NCBI GenBank assembly: GCA_035628035.1
Contig: DASPKS010000175.1
Location: 1-33,898 of the forward strand
Reading direction: 5' to 3'
DNA length: 33,898 nucleotides
From: DASPKS01 sp035628035
GTDB lineage: Bacteria > Bacteroidota > Rhodothermia > Rhodothermales > Rubricoccaceae
The notes beneath the pieces were generated by a model that searched no databases, was not told where the DNA came from, and worked only from the letters and a program-made list of their open reading frames with translations. The translations under genes and the position numbers were made by a program. Numbering within the stretch: the stretch's first letter is position 1; every line of letters starts with the position of its first letter. Below are positions 24,251-32,455 of the stretch, piece after piece.

Positions 24251-26365
24251 ATGCGCCCCGCGCTTCGCTTCGCGATGCCCTTCGGGGTTTTCGCCGGCGC
24301 GCTCGCGCTCCTGGCCGCGTCGGCCCCCGGCTGCGCGATGCTCGCCCCGCCCGTCCGCGCGCCGCGCGCCGTCCGGCCGGACGTAGCAGCGCCCGCGCAC
24401 CGCGCCGACGGCCTCCTCGCCCGGCCCGCCCTCCAGGCCGTCGTGGACCACCAGGTCCTCCGCCACGCCGCGCCGCTGATCGACTCGCTTCAGAGCACGG
24501 ACCCCGCCGTCCGCGCGCGGGCCGCCTTCGCGCTGGCGTCCGTGCAGGCGCCCGAGGCCGTCGGCCCGCTCACCGCGCGCCTCGGCGACGGCAGCGCGCT
24601 CGTCCGCGCCGACGCCGCCTTCGCCCTCGGCCAGACGGCCGACTCTACCGCCGCCCCCGCCCTCCTCGGCGCCCTCCGCCTGGAGACCGACTCGGCGGCG
24701 ACGGCCGAGCTCCTCGATGCGCTCGGCAAGACGGCCGGGCGCGACGCGCTCGCCCAGGTGCTCGCTCTCTCGATTCCCGGGCGGCTTGAGCCCGCGCGCG
24801 CGCTGGCCTTCGCCCGCTTCGGCCTCCGCAGCCACCACGACGCGCGCGTCATCGACTGGCTCCTCACGCAGCTCACCGCGCCGAGCGCGCCGCTCCGCGC
24901 GCGCGCGGCGTACTACTTCGGCCGCGTGCCCGCCGACCCCTGGCGCGCCGAGGCCGCCCGTGTCCGTGCCGCCTTCGACGCGCTCGCCCCCGGTGACGAG
25001 GCGCGGACCCCGCTCGCCCGCGCGCTCGGCCGCCTCCGCAACCCCGACGACGTGCCGCGCCTCACCCGCGCGCTCCGCTCCGACAACGACTGGCGCACGC
25101 GCACCGCGGCGGCCGCAGCCCTCGGCGGCTTCCTCCCTGACCCCACGGCGACGGACAGCCTGGTCTCCGCGCTCGGGGACCGTTCCATCCACGTGGCCGT
25201 CGCCGCGGCGACGGCGCTCGGCGCGGCCGAGGGGCTGCCGCCCGCCGCACTCGACCGGCTCGCCCTCCACACGGGGCGCGGACGGCGAGACCTCGTCGCC
25301 GGCGCGCTCCTCCCCGCCCTCGTCCGGGGCGGGCGGCTGACGACGGCGATAGAGTGGCTCGACCGCCAGCGCGACCCCTACACACGGGCGCTCGGCCTCA
25401 CCGCCCTCGGCGGCGCCTCCGACCCCGGCTCGCGCGAGCGCCTCTTCGCCCTCGCCGACGACGCCGACCCCCGCCTCGCCTACGCCGCTCTCGAAGCGCT
25501 CAAGGCGCGGTGGGCCCGCGAGCCGAATCGCGAGATGGAGGGGCCGCGCTACTACGCCACGTTCGCCCGCGCGCTCGAACGGAAGGACCTCGCCACGACG
25601 ACTTCCGCCGCGCCGGTCCTCGCCGACTCGCTCTTCCAGACGTACGGCTCCGGCAACCTCCTCCGCGCCGTCTACGCCGACCTCGACGCGCCCGAGGACA
25701 TCGAGCCGATGGTCGAGATCGTCCGCGCCGTCGGGCAGATCCGCGACGGCGAAGAGATCGAGTTCCTCGTGGGCGTGGTGCTGAGCGGGCACCCCGTCCT
25801 CCGGCAGGCCGCCGCCGACGCCCTCGACGAGCGCCTCGAAGAGGGGATCGACGTGGACGCGAACAACCTCCTCGCGCCGCAGACGCCGCTCATCGACTGG
25901 GCCTACCTCGCCGGGCTCGGCCCCCGCCCGCGCCTCGTCCTCGACACCGAGCGCGGGCGCGTCGTCGTCGAGATGGATGCCGAGCAGGCGCCGCAGACCG
26001 TCGGCATGATCGCGCGGGTGACGGAGGCGGGCGAGTACGACGGCGTCCCGTTCCACCGCGTCGTGCCCAACTTCGTCGTGCAGGGCGGCGACTACTTCCG
26101 CGAGGACGGGTTCGGCGGGCCGCCGACGGCGCTGCGGAGCGAGTTCACGCGGATCCGCTACACCACCGGCACCGCCGGGATGGCGAGCGCGGGGAAGGAC
26201 ACCGAGGGCGTGCAGTACTTCCTCACGCACAGCCCGCAGCCCCACCTCGACGGGCGGTACACCGCCTTCGGCCGCGTCGTCGAAGGACAGGGTGTCGTGG
26301 ACCAGCTCCAGCAGGGCGACCGCGTGCTCCACGCCCGCCTCGTCCGTCGCCCCGCCGATGGGTGA
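24251..26365 (+). CDS. HEAT-repeat lipoprotein with C-terminal cyclophilin-type peptidyl-prolyl isomerase
   Basis: A 704-residue envelope lipoprotein. The lipobox SAPGC places the lipidated Cys at residue 28. Residues about 70-550 are HEAT-like helical repeats, for example ARAAFALASVQAPEAVGPLTARLGD and TRTAAAAALGGF, forming a curved binding surface. Residues 558-704 are a compact cyclophilin domain with PFHRVVPNFVVQGGD (FHR at 601-603), GMASAGKDTEGVQYFLTHSPQPHLDGRYTAFGRVVEG, close to small bacterial PpiA/PpiB forms. The expected role is proline isomerisation of periplasmic or outer-membrane clients presented by the HEAT scaffold. Its end overlaps the GNAT gene by 8 nt. Confidence 0.9.
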   Translation: MRPALRFAMPFGVFAGALALLAASAPGCAMLAPPVRAPRAVRPDVAAPAHRADGLLARPALQAVVDHQVLRHAAPLIDSLQSTDPAVRARAAFALASVQAPEAVGPLTARLGDGSALVRADAAFALGQTADSTAAPALLGALRLETDSAATAELLDALGKTAGRDALAQVLALSIPGRLEPARALAFARFGLRSHHDARVIDWLLTQLTAPSAPLRARAAYYFGRVPADPWRAEAARVRAAFDALAPGDEARTPLARALGRLRNPDDVPRLTRALRSDNDWRTRTAAAAALGGFLPDPTATDSLVSALGDRSIHVAVAAATALGAAEGLPPAALDRLALHTGRGRRDLVAGALLPALVRGGRLTTAIEWLDRQRDPYTRALGLTALGGASDPGSRERLFALADDADPRLAYAALEALKARWAREPNREMEGPRYYATFARALERKDLATTTSAAPVLADSLFQTYGSGNLLRAVYADLDAPEDIEPMVEIVRAVGQIRDGEEIEFLVGVVLSGHPVLRQAAADALDERLEEGIDVDANNLLAPQTPLIDWAYLAGLGPRPRLVLDTERGRVVVEMDAEQAPQTVGMIARVTEAGEYDGVPFHRVVPNFVVQGGDYFREDGFGGPPTALRSEFTRIRYTTGTAGMASAGKDTEGVQYFLTHSPQPHLDGRYTAFGRVVEGQGVVDQLQQGDRVLHARLVRRPADG

Positions 26366-26849
26366 GCCCGCGCTCGTCCTCGAAGAAGTCGCCCCCACCG
26401 ACGCCGAGGCCGACGCGCTCCTCGCCGCGCTCGACGCCGAGCTCATCGTGGACTACCCGCCCGCGCACGTCTTCGGCTTCCACCCCGGCGAGCGCGAGCG
26501 CTTCCACGGCGTCTTCCTGGTCGCCCGCCTCGACGGGATGCCGGTGGGGTGCGGCGGGGTCCGGTGGCTCGACGCCGAGATGGCCGAGGTGAAGCGGATG
26601 TACGTGGCCCCGGAGGCGCGCGGGCGCGGCGTGGCGCAGGCGATCCTGGCGGCGCTCGAAGCGGCGGCGCGGGCACGCGGCCTCCGCGTGCTGCGGCTGG
26701 AGACGGGAACGAGGCTCTACGCCGCGCAGCGGCTCTACGAAGCGGCGGGGTTCGCGCGCATCCCGTGCTTCGGCGAGTACGAGGGCGAGCCGTTCAGCCT
26801 GTGCTACGAGAAGCGGCTCGACGCGGCGCCCCTCAGCGCAGCACCGTGA
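26358..26849 (+). CDS. GNAT family N-acetyltransferase
   Basis: A 163-residue protein with a single GNAT fold that uses acetyl-CoA. The acetyl-CoA pyrophosphate loop is visible as VKRMYVAPEARGRGVAQAIL (Arg88-Gly91), preceded by the beta-bulge region FLVARLDGMPVGCGGVRWL and followed by LRLETGTRLYAAQRLYEAAGFARIPCFGEY, typical of small GNATs. The substrate is unknown. ATG 26358 overlaps the end of the cyclophilin gene (8 nt), suggesting co-translation. At its 3' end it overlaps the convergent HAF-repeat gene by 17 nt. Confidence 0.92.
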   Translation: MGEPALVLEEVAPTDAEADALLAALDAELIVDYPPAHVFGFHPGERERFHGVFLVARLDGMPVGCGGVRWLDAEMAEVKRMYVAPEARGRGVAQAILAALEAAARARGLRVLRLETGTRLYAAQRLYEAAGFARIPCFGEYEGEPFSLCYEKRLDAAPLSAAP

Positions 26850-28149
26850 GCGGGCGGGTGACGGCGACGCCCGCCGCCTCGGCGCGGACGAAGTACACGC
26901 CGGGGGGGAGGCCCGACGCATCGAGCGGTAGCGCGTGCGCGCCCGCCGCAAGGGGGCTGTCGTGGAGGACGGCTACAGCCTTCCCGAGCACGTCGTAAAG
27001 CGCTACGTGGGCGGGCGCTGCGTTGGGGAGCGCGAGGCGGACCGTGGTGCGCGCGCGCGCGGGGTTCGGGTTCGCCGACAGCGTGAGGGCCGACGCGGGC
27101 GGGGGCTCGGGCTCGGACGTGACCGGCCACGGGGGGAGCACGGCCATCCACCCCTCCCACTGCCCCTGTGGGTTGTGGCCTTGGCCGACGACCACCCGCC
27201 CGTCGGAGGAGAGCGCCTGGCTCAACACCGCGCCCAGCGACCACCCCGTGAGGTCGAGCCCGTTTTCCTTGAGCACGTCCTCAAGTAGCCGCGTCCCCGT
27301 TTCCTCCGTCCATACGAACACCCCGAAATAAGGGGGGCCGGCCACACCGGCGACGACGTGGCCGTCGCCCGAGACCGAGCGCGCCTCGCGGTACGTGCTC
27401 CCGGGCAGCGGCGGGATCAGGCGCATCCCCTGTCCTTCCTCCCAGACGAACGCGGCCGTCTCCGTGCTGCTATACGCCTGCCCGACGACGGTACGGCCGT
27501 CGGCAGAGATGTCGTACCCGTGCGTGGTGAATCCCGCGGGCACGCCGAGGTCCTCCACGGCCCCATCCACCCAGCGGACCGCGCGCCGCCCGTCGGGCCC
27601 GAAAGAGTATCCCACCACGATCCGGCCATCCGCTGAAACGGAATAAGCGACCGCGCTGGTATCCCCCCCGGGGAGGTCCGGGAGCACCTGGAGGGCCCCT
27701 CCCTCCCACCGGAACGCGCGCGCGGGGCTGCTGCCGGCCTGGCCGACGACGACGGCGCCATCGGGGGTGACGTCGTACGCCTCGACAGCAGGACCCCCGA
27801 GCCCAGTCATCACCCCGTTCTCCCACCGGAACGCCTGAAACCCAGATGCGGCCGTGCCCCTCCCCACAATGACGCTCCCATCGGAGGAAGCCGCCCAAGC
27901 GCCGCTCGCGAAGATGCTGCCGGGGAGGTCGCCGAGTCCCTCCATCATGCCGTCTCTCCACCTGAAGGCTTCGGGGCCGTTCGCACTGTTGCTCTGGCCG
28001 ACGGCAACGTGGCCGCCGGGGGAGACCCCGTAGCCGATGCTCACGGTGCTCCCGCCTGGGAAATCGCCCAGTGGGATGAAACGGGCGTCCTGCCCCCGAA
28101 CCGGAGCCAAGAAGAGGAAGAGGGCGAGCGGGAGCGCGAACCGTCGCAT
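26833..28149 (-). CDS. Secreted HAF-repeat protein with T9SS C-terminal sorting domain
   Basis: The 438-residue protein begins with a signal peptide (about 1-19, ending VRGQ). Residues about 25-340 are eight or so repeats of the HAF type, each about 40 residues long, with units such as SADGRIVVGYSFGPDG followed by RAVRWVDG and SSDGSVIVGRGTAASG followed by AFRWENG, predicted to form a beta-propeller-like fold. A Pro-rich linker leads to a type IX sorting domain (about 357-438), with LSANPNPARARTTVRLALP, VALYDVLGKAVAVL and LPPGVYFVRAEAAG. The protein is therefore predicted to cross the outer membrane by T9SS. ATG 28149 directly precedes the signal peptide. The repeat function is unknown. A 21-bp DNA repeat array lies just upstream. 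Confidence 0.88.
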   Translation of the reverse strand: MRRFALPLALFLFLAPVRGQDARFIPLGDFPGGSTVSIGYGVSPGGHVAVGQSNSANGPEAFRWRDGMMEGLGDLPGSIFASGAWAASSDGSVIVGRGTAASGFQAFRWENGVMTGLGGPAVEAYDVTPDGAVVVGQAGSSPARAFRWEGGALQVLPDLPGGDTSAVAYSVSADGRIVVGYSFGPDGRRAVRWVDGAVEDLGVPAGFTTHGYDISADGRTVVGQAYSSTETAAFVWEEGQGMRLIPPLPGSTYREARSVSGDGHVVAGVAGPPYFGVFVWTEETGTRLLEDVLKENGLDLTGWSLGAVLSQALSSDGRVVVGQGHNPQGQWEGWMAVLPPWPVTSEPEPPPASALTLSANPNPARARTTVRLALPNAAPAHVALYDVLGKAVAVLHDSPLAAGAHALPLDASGLPPGVYFVRAEAAGVAVTRPLTVLR

Positions 28150-28189
28150 GGATGCAAGGATACGGCACGCCAAACCGGTTACCGCGGCC

Positions 28190-28420
28190 CCGGAAACGCC
28201 TTCCGGCCGCTTGGGGAGGGCCGCCGACCGTGCGGAAACACCTCTCGGGGGGCCGGAAACCGCTCCCGGCCGTGCGGAAACTGTTGCCGGAGGCCCAGAA
28301 ACCGTTCCCGGCCCCGCAGAAACGGCTGCCGGCCACGCGGAAATCGCTCCCGAGGGGCAGGAAATCGCTGCCGACCGCTTCGAGGTCGTTCTCGACCAGG
28401 CGGGAGCACGCCCGCAGACC
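28190..28420. repeat. 21-bp degenerate tandem repeat array
   Basis: A motif of GGAAAC type recurs at a strict 21-bp period at 28192, 28234, 28255, 28276, 28297, 28318, 28339 and 28360. Degenerate copies in phase lie at 28213, 28381 and 28402, about 11 units in total. Each unit continues with a CCGGCC-like core. The array occupies most of the 303-bp gap between the HAF-repeat gene start and the DUF4835 gene stop, both on the minus strand. Because 21 is a multiple of 3, every frame is open and reads as heptad repeats. No start codon or coding context makes it a convincing gene. Function unknown. Confidence 0.8.
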
Positions 28421-28422
28421 CG

Positions 28423-28443
28423 GGAGCACGACCCGCGTGCTCC
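28423..28443 (-). repeat. Hairpin just downstream of the DUF4835 gene
   Basis: GGAGCACG (28423-28430) and CGTGCTCC (28436-28443) form a perfect 8-bp stem with a 5-nt loop, 9 nt after the DUF4835 stop on the minus strand. It could help end transcription, but there is no T-run. It directly borders the 21-bp repeat array. Confidence 0.4.
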
Positions 28444-28452
28444 GCCCTCGCC

Positions 28453-29361
28453 TCACCGCGTGATGAGCGCGTCGTAGGTCGTCTGGTGGGGCGGGTCCAT
28501 CTCCACGAGGAGGTCGTACGCGTCGGAGCGGCGGGGGGCGTCGGCGAGGAGGGCCGCCAGCTCCTGGTGCTTCGCCGACCAGAACAGGTCGGTGGCGTAG
28601 CGGCGCACGCCGAGCTCCTCGTAGAGCGTGAACAGCCGCTCCAGCACGCCCACGGCGCGGTCCCAGGCCGCCTCGTGCTCCGTCGCGAAGTGGTCGAGCA
28701 CGCCGAAGTGGTACTCGAAGAGGGCGATGCGGAGCGGCTGGTAGCGCGGGTCGAGGAGCTGCTGGATCAGCGCCGAGCGCGTACGCTCGTCGCCGGCCTG
28801 CTCCCACCCCAGCGCGCCGACGCCGCGGGCGAGCTCGGCGATCTGGCGGGCCCGCTCGAAGTACGGCTCGCCGCCCAGCTCGGAGAACGTGTCGTAGTCG
28901 TACCCCAGGATGAGGTAGGCGTAGAAGTCGAGGACGGAGACGAAGGAGTCGAACCGGGCGGGGTTGAAGATGAGCCCCTGCCCGCGGTTGTAGTCGAACG
29001 TCCAGTCGTCGTCCTGGATGGCGAAGACGTTCGTGCGCTGGGGCGTCCCGTAGATCGGCCGCGTGGAGGTGACGACGAGCTGGGCCTGGAACCGGCTGAG
29101 CCCCTCGGCCTGGCGGAAGGTGATGTTGAACCCGCAGTCGATCCGCTCGCGGTCTTGGTAGACGTCCTCGGTCCACGAGCGGTCGTTGAGGTAGCGGCGG
29201 ATCTCCTCGCGGAGCTCGGAGAGGAACTGAAACTCGTTTCCCTGGAGCGCGGTGTAGTCCACCGCCACGGTGCAGTTGAGCTCCTGCGCGCGGGCCGGGG
29301 GGCTAAAAACCGTAGCCAGTAGGCAGAGCGCTGCCGCTACAAACAGGGGGCCTTTCGGCAT
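28453..29361 (-). CDS. DUF4835 family protein (PorD-like, T9SS-associated)
   Basis: A 302-residue secreted protein with a signal peptide (about 1-26, ending ARAQ). The mature start ELNCTVAVDYTALQG matches the DUF4835 signature, a Bacteroidota-specific family often called PorD because members are linked to the type IX secretion system. Further family-like segments are FLSELREEIRRYLNDRSWTEDVY, DRERIDCGFNITF and VFAIQDDDWTFDYNRGQGLIF. It lies divergent from a PorV/PorQ-like barrel gene and near a T9SS cargo-like protein, which supports a secretion-related role. The long upstream extension of the frame is antisense to the barrel gene and was excluded; ATG 29361 precedes the signal peptide. Confidence 0.87.
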   Translation of the reverse strand: MPKGPLFVAAALCLLATVFSPPARAQELNCTVAVDYTALQGNEFQFLSELREEIRRYLNDRSWTEDVYQDRERIDCGFNITFRQAEGLSRFQAQLVVTSTRPIYGTPQRTNVFAIQDDDWTFDYNRGQGLIFNPARFDSFVSVLDFYAYLILGYDYDTFSELGGEPYFERARQIAELARGVGALGWEQAGDERTRSALIQQLLDPRYQPLRIALFEYHFGVLDHFATEHEAAWDRAVGVLERLFTLYEELGVRRYATDLFWSAKHQELAALLADAPRRSDAYDLLVEMDPPHQTTYDALITR

Positions 29362-29381
29362 GGCAAATCGAGGCCGGATCG

Positions 29382-29389
29382 TATACTCG
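29382..29389 (+). promoter_or_regulatory. Shared divergent promoter box (TATACTCG)
   Basis: CGTATACTCG holds a GTATAC palindrome, so TATACTCG reads rightward toward the PorV/Q-like gene and TATACGAT leftward toward DUF4835. It is the only AT-rich spot in the 84-nt intergenic region. A single palindromic site could therefore serve both divergent genes. Inferred. Confidence 0.4.
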
Positions 29390-29445
29390 GGGCGGGGGAA
29401 TCTACGGCCCCCCTGCCCCCTCCGAACGCCGCCCGCCGGGCCCTT

Positions 29446-30282
29446 ATGCGTGCCCCTCGGTTCTTCATCGTCTGCTCGCTGTCGCTGGCCTTCGGCCCTG
29501 GGGCACGGGCGCAGCTCGCCGAGGGGGGCGCGCGCGCCCTCGCGCTCGGCCGCGCCGCCACCGCCCTCGGCGGCGAGGTGTGGGGGCAGTTCAACCCGGC
29601 GACGTGGTCGACGCTGGAGCACCGCACGGCCGCCCTCTTCGCCAGCCGCGCCTTCGGGCTCTCGGAGACGACCCTGGCCGCCCTCGCCGCGGCCGCGCCC
29701 ACACGCTGGGGCACCCCCGCCGTCACCGCGCGGACGTACGGGTTCGAGGACTACCGCGAGACCCACCTCGGCGTGGGGCTCGCGCGGGCGCTCCCGCTGA
29801 GCCCGACGCGCCGCCTCCACGTCGGCCTCCACGTGCGGTACGACGGCGTCTCCATCCCCGGGTTCGGCTCGAAGGGGGCCGTCGGCCTCTCGGCCGGCGC
29901 GCTCGTGCAGGTGACGGGCGCGGTGCAGGCGGGCCTCCACGCGCGCAACCTCACGCGGCTGGCGGTGAGCGACTCGGCCTCGCTCGAAGCGTCCCTCGCG
30001 ACGGCGCCCGCCCTCGCCGTCGGGCTCGCCTACCGCCCCACCCCGCGCGCCCTCCTCGTCCTCGACGCGGAGAAGGACCTCGACTTTCCCCTCGCCGTGC
30101 GCGGCGGCGTGGAGGTGTTCCCCGTCGAGGTCCTCGCGCTCCGCGTGGGGGCGGCGTCGGCGCCGGTGCGGTTCTCGGCGGGCGCGGGCGTCCGCACCGG
30201 CCCCCTCCGCGCCGACGTGGCCGTGGAGCGCCACGAGACGCTGGGCCTGACGCCGGCCGTCGCGCTCGGCGTGGAGTTCTAG
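29446..30282 (+). CDS. PorV/PorQ-like outer-membrane beta-barrel protein
   Basis: A 278-residue protein with a signal peptide (about 1-22, ending ARAQ). GARALALGRAATALGGEVWGQFNPATW at the start of the mature part is the signature of the PorV/PorQ (UPF0164-like) family, in which an 'N-P-A' motif opens a short outer-membrane barrel related to FadL. The rest consists of alternating amphipathic strands, for example LHVGLHVRYDGVSIPG and ALAVGLAYRPTPRALLVLDAEKD, ending in a terminal aromatic residue (GVEF), typical of barrel assembly. PorV and PorQ are T9SS shuttle/anchor proteins; which this one is cannot be decided. It is followed after 1 nt by the HhH-barrel gene, so they form an operon. Confidence 0.83.
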   Translation: MRAPRFFIVCSLSLAFGPGARAQLAEGGARALALGRAATALGGEVWGQFNPATWSTLEHRTAALFASRAFGLSETTLAALAAAAPTRWGTPAVTARTYGFEDYRETHLGVGLARALPLSPTRRLHVGLHVRYDGVSIPGFGSKGAVGLSAGALVQVTGAVQAGLHARNLTRLAVSDSASLEASLATAPALAVGLAYRPTPRALLVLDAEKDLDFPLAVRGGVEVFPVEVLALRVGAASAPVRFSAGAGVRTGPLRADVAVERHETLGLTPAVALGVEF

Positions 30283-30283
30283 G

Positions 30284-32455
30284 ATGCGCAGGCGGTATAG
30301 CGCTGGCCGCTTGCGAGGGAGCTTCGCCCTCTGCCTGCTGTCGCTGTCCTCCGTCCTCTGTCTTCCGGCCGCTGCCCAGGTCGCCCCCGACACCACCGAC
30401 GTGGCCGAGCAGGACGTGCTGGAGCCGCTCGCCGAGGAGGAGCCTGCCGGCGACCCCGAGGTGCTGGCCGACCTCCTCGCCGACCTCCGCGAGAGCCCGC
30501 TCGACGTGAACCAGGCCACGGCGGAGGACCTCGCACAGATCCCCTCGCTCGGCCTCCGCCTCGCCGACGCCATCGTGCGGTACCGTGAGGCGAATGGCCT
30601 CTTCGGATCGCTCCCGGAGCTGCAGCTCGTCGAAGCGATCACGCCGGAGGTCTATGCCGCGGCGCGGCCCTACCTCACCATCGGCGAGACGCTCGCGACG
30701 ACGGCGCGGACGCCCTCGCGCTTCCCGCCTGTCCCCACGGCCCGCACCGTGTTCGGCGAGCTGCGGACCACGCTCACGCAGCGCCTCCAGCGGCGGCTCG
30801 ACCTCGCCGAAGGCTTCCGGGGACCGGACTCGGCGCGGGCCTACCCCGGCGGACCCGAACGCGTCTACACCCGCATCAACGCGCGCTACCGCCGCAACGT
30901 CTCGTTCAACGTCACGCTGGAGAAGGACCCCGGCGAGCGGTTCGCCTTCGAGGGCGAGTCGCCGGGCTATGACTTCGCCTCGGCGCACCTCGGCATCGCG
31001 CGCATGGGGCGGATCGACGCACTCATCGTGGGCGACTTCACGGCGGAGTTCGGGCAGGGCCTCACGCTGTGGCGGCCGGGCGGCTTCGGGAAGGGGCCCG
31101 AGGCCACGCGCGGCCCGCTCCGCGCCGGGCGCGGCCTCCGCCCCTACGGCTCCACCGACGAGAACCGCTTCTTCCGTGGCGCCGGCGCCACCCTCGCCCT
31201 CACGCCCGACCTCTACGCGAGCGTCTTCGCCTCGCGCCGCCGGCTCGACGCCACGCTCGACTCGACACTGTTCGAGCCCGACGACCCCGACCTCCCCGCC
31301 GGCTTCGTCGTGACGGGGTTGGGCGAGACAGGCCTCCACCGCACCGCCTCCGAGCGGGCGCGGAAGGACGCCCTCGGGGAGACGCTCGTCGGCGGCGCGT
31401 TCGAGGTGCGGCGGCTCCGGCAGACGTGGGCGCTCACGGCCGGCATCGTCGGGTACCGCGCCCGCTTCGATGAGGCATTCGTCCCTGGCACCCGGCCTGA
31501 CGAGTTCTTCGACTTCGAAGGGCAGACCGCTTCGATGGCGGGGGCGTACGCCGACCTCCGTGTGCGCGGCGTCCGCGTGTTCTCGGAGGCGGCCCGCGCG
31601 CCCGGCGGGGCCGTCGGCGCCCTCAGCGGCGTGGCGGCCGACGTCGGCCCGGCCGCCGACGTGCTCGTCCTCGCGCGCCACTACCCCCGCGACTTCGTGA
31701 CGCTCCACGGGTACCCCTTCGGGGAGCGCAATGGCGTCGGGCAGAATGAGACGGGCCTCTACCTCGGCGCCCGCGTTCGCCCGACCCGGCAATGGAGCGT
31801 GGCGGCCTACCTCGACCAGTACCGATTCCCCTGGCTGCGCTTCGGCGTGCCCCGGCCGTCGCGGGGGCACGAAGCGCTCGGCTTCGTAGAGTTCCGCCCG
31901 CGCCGGTGGCTCCGCCTCTACGCGCAGGGCCGCCACGAGCGCCGCGAGGAAGGGACCGACGTGCCCGGCGAGATCCCCGGCACCCTCGTCGGGGGGCTCG
32001 TCGAGACGGTGCGGCAGAGCCTCCGCCTGCACGGGGAGTACGAGGCGAGCCGGCGCGTCCGCCTCCGCGCCCGCGTCGAGGGCGTGCGGTTCGTCGAAGT
32101 GGGGAGCGAAGAGCCCGACCGCCTCGGGGTCCTGCTGTACCAGGACGTGCGGTACAGCGCGCTCCGGTGGCTTCGGCTCGACGCGCGCCTCACCCTCTTC
32201 GACACCGAGGGGTTCGACGCGCGCGTCTACCAGTTCGAGAACGACCTCACGGGCGTCTTCGCCGTGCCGGTGCTGAGCGGGCGGGGCGTCCGCGCCTACG
32301 CGCTCCTCACGGCCGAGCCCGTCGAGGGGCTGACGCTCCAGGCGAAGCTCGCCGCCACGCGCTTCCGGAACGTCCGCCGCGTCTCCTCCGGCAACGACGA
32401 GATCGAGGGCGACACCGTGCGCGACCTCGGCCTCCAGCTCCGCTACACCTTCTGA
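30284..32455 (+). CDS. Helix-hairpin-helix (ComEA-like) domain fused to an outer-membrane barrel-like protein
   Basis: A 723-residue protein with a signal peptide (about 1-31, ending AAAQ). Residues 73-131 hold two helix-hairpin-helix units: SPLDVNQATAEDLAQIPSLG, with the LDVNQAT start used by ComEA DNA-binding domains, and a second GSLPELQLVEAITPEVYAA unit. The remaining ~590 residues are long alternating beta strands ending in LRYTF, the aromatic end of outer-membrane barrels. The family occurs across Bacteroidota without a proven function. A DNA-binding role in uptake is a possibility, not a demonstrated one. It is directly coupled to the PorV/Q-like gene upstream and to DinB downstream (TGATG). 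Confidence 0.82.
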   Translation: MRRRYSAGRLRGSFALCLLSLSSVLCLPAAAQVAPDTTDVAEQDVLEPLAEEEPAGDPEVLADLLADLRESPLDVNQATAEDLAQIPSLGLRLADAIVRYREANGLFGSLPELQLVEAITPEVYAAARPYLTIGETLATTARTPSRFPPVPTARTVFGELRTTLTQRLQRRLDLAEGFRGPDSARAYPGGPERVYTRINARYRRNVSFNVTLEKDPGERFAFEGESPGYDFASAHLGIARMGRIDALIVGDFTAEFGQGLTLWRPGGFGKGPEATRGPLRAGRGLRPYGSTDENRFFRGAGATLALTPDLYASVFASRRRLDATLDSTLFEPDDPDLPAGFVVTGLGETGLHRTASERARKDALGETLVGGAFEVRRLRQTWALTAGIVGYRARFDEAFVPGTRPDEFFDFEGQTASMAGAYADLRVRGVRVFSEAARAPGGAVGALSGVAADVGPAADVLVLARHYPRDFVTLHGYPFGERNGVGQNETGLYLGARVRPTRQWSVAAYLDQYRFPWLRFGVPRPSRGHEALGFVEFRPRRWLRLYAQGRHERREEGTDVPGEIPGTLVGGLVETVRQSLRLHGEYEASRRVRLRARVEGVRFVEVGSEEPDRLGVLLYQDVRYSALRWLRLDARLTLFDTEGFDARVYQFENDLTGVFAVPVLSGRGVRAYALLTAEPVEGLTLQAKLAATRFRNVRRVSSGNDEIEGDTVRDLGLQLRYTF

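Noticed and set aside
28150..28452. CRISPR array
   Set aside because: Units are contiguous 21-bp degenerate repeats with no unique spacers between conserved repeats, and no cas genes are in the window.
28152..28463. Plus-strand open frame coding for Arg-Lys-rich heptads across the repeat array
   Set aside because: All frames are open because the period is a multiple of 3. There is no supporting start context, and the product is very basic and repetitive. I keep the array as a DNA repeat, with the coding option noted as unresolved.
29362..30642. 5' extension of the DUF4835 frame on the minus strand
   Set aside because: It is antisense to the PorV/Q-like gene, Arg/Glu-rich and without motifs. 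The signal peptide begins at ATG 29361.
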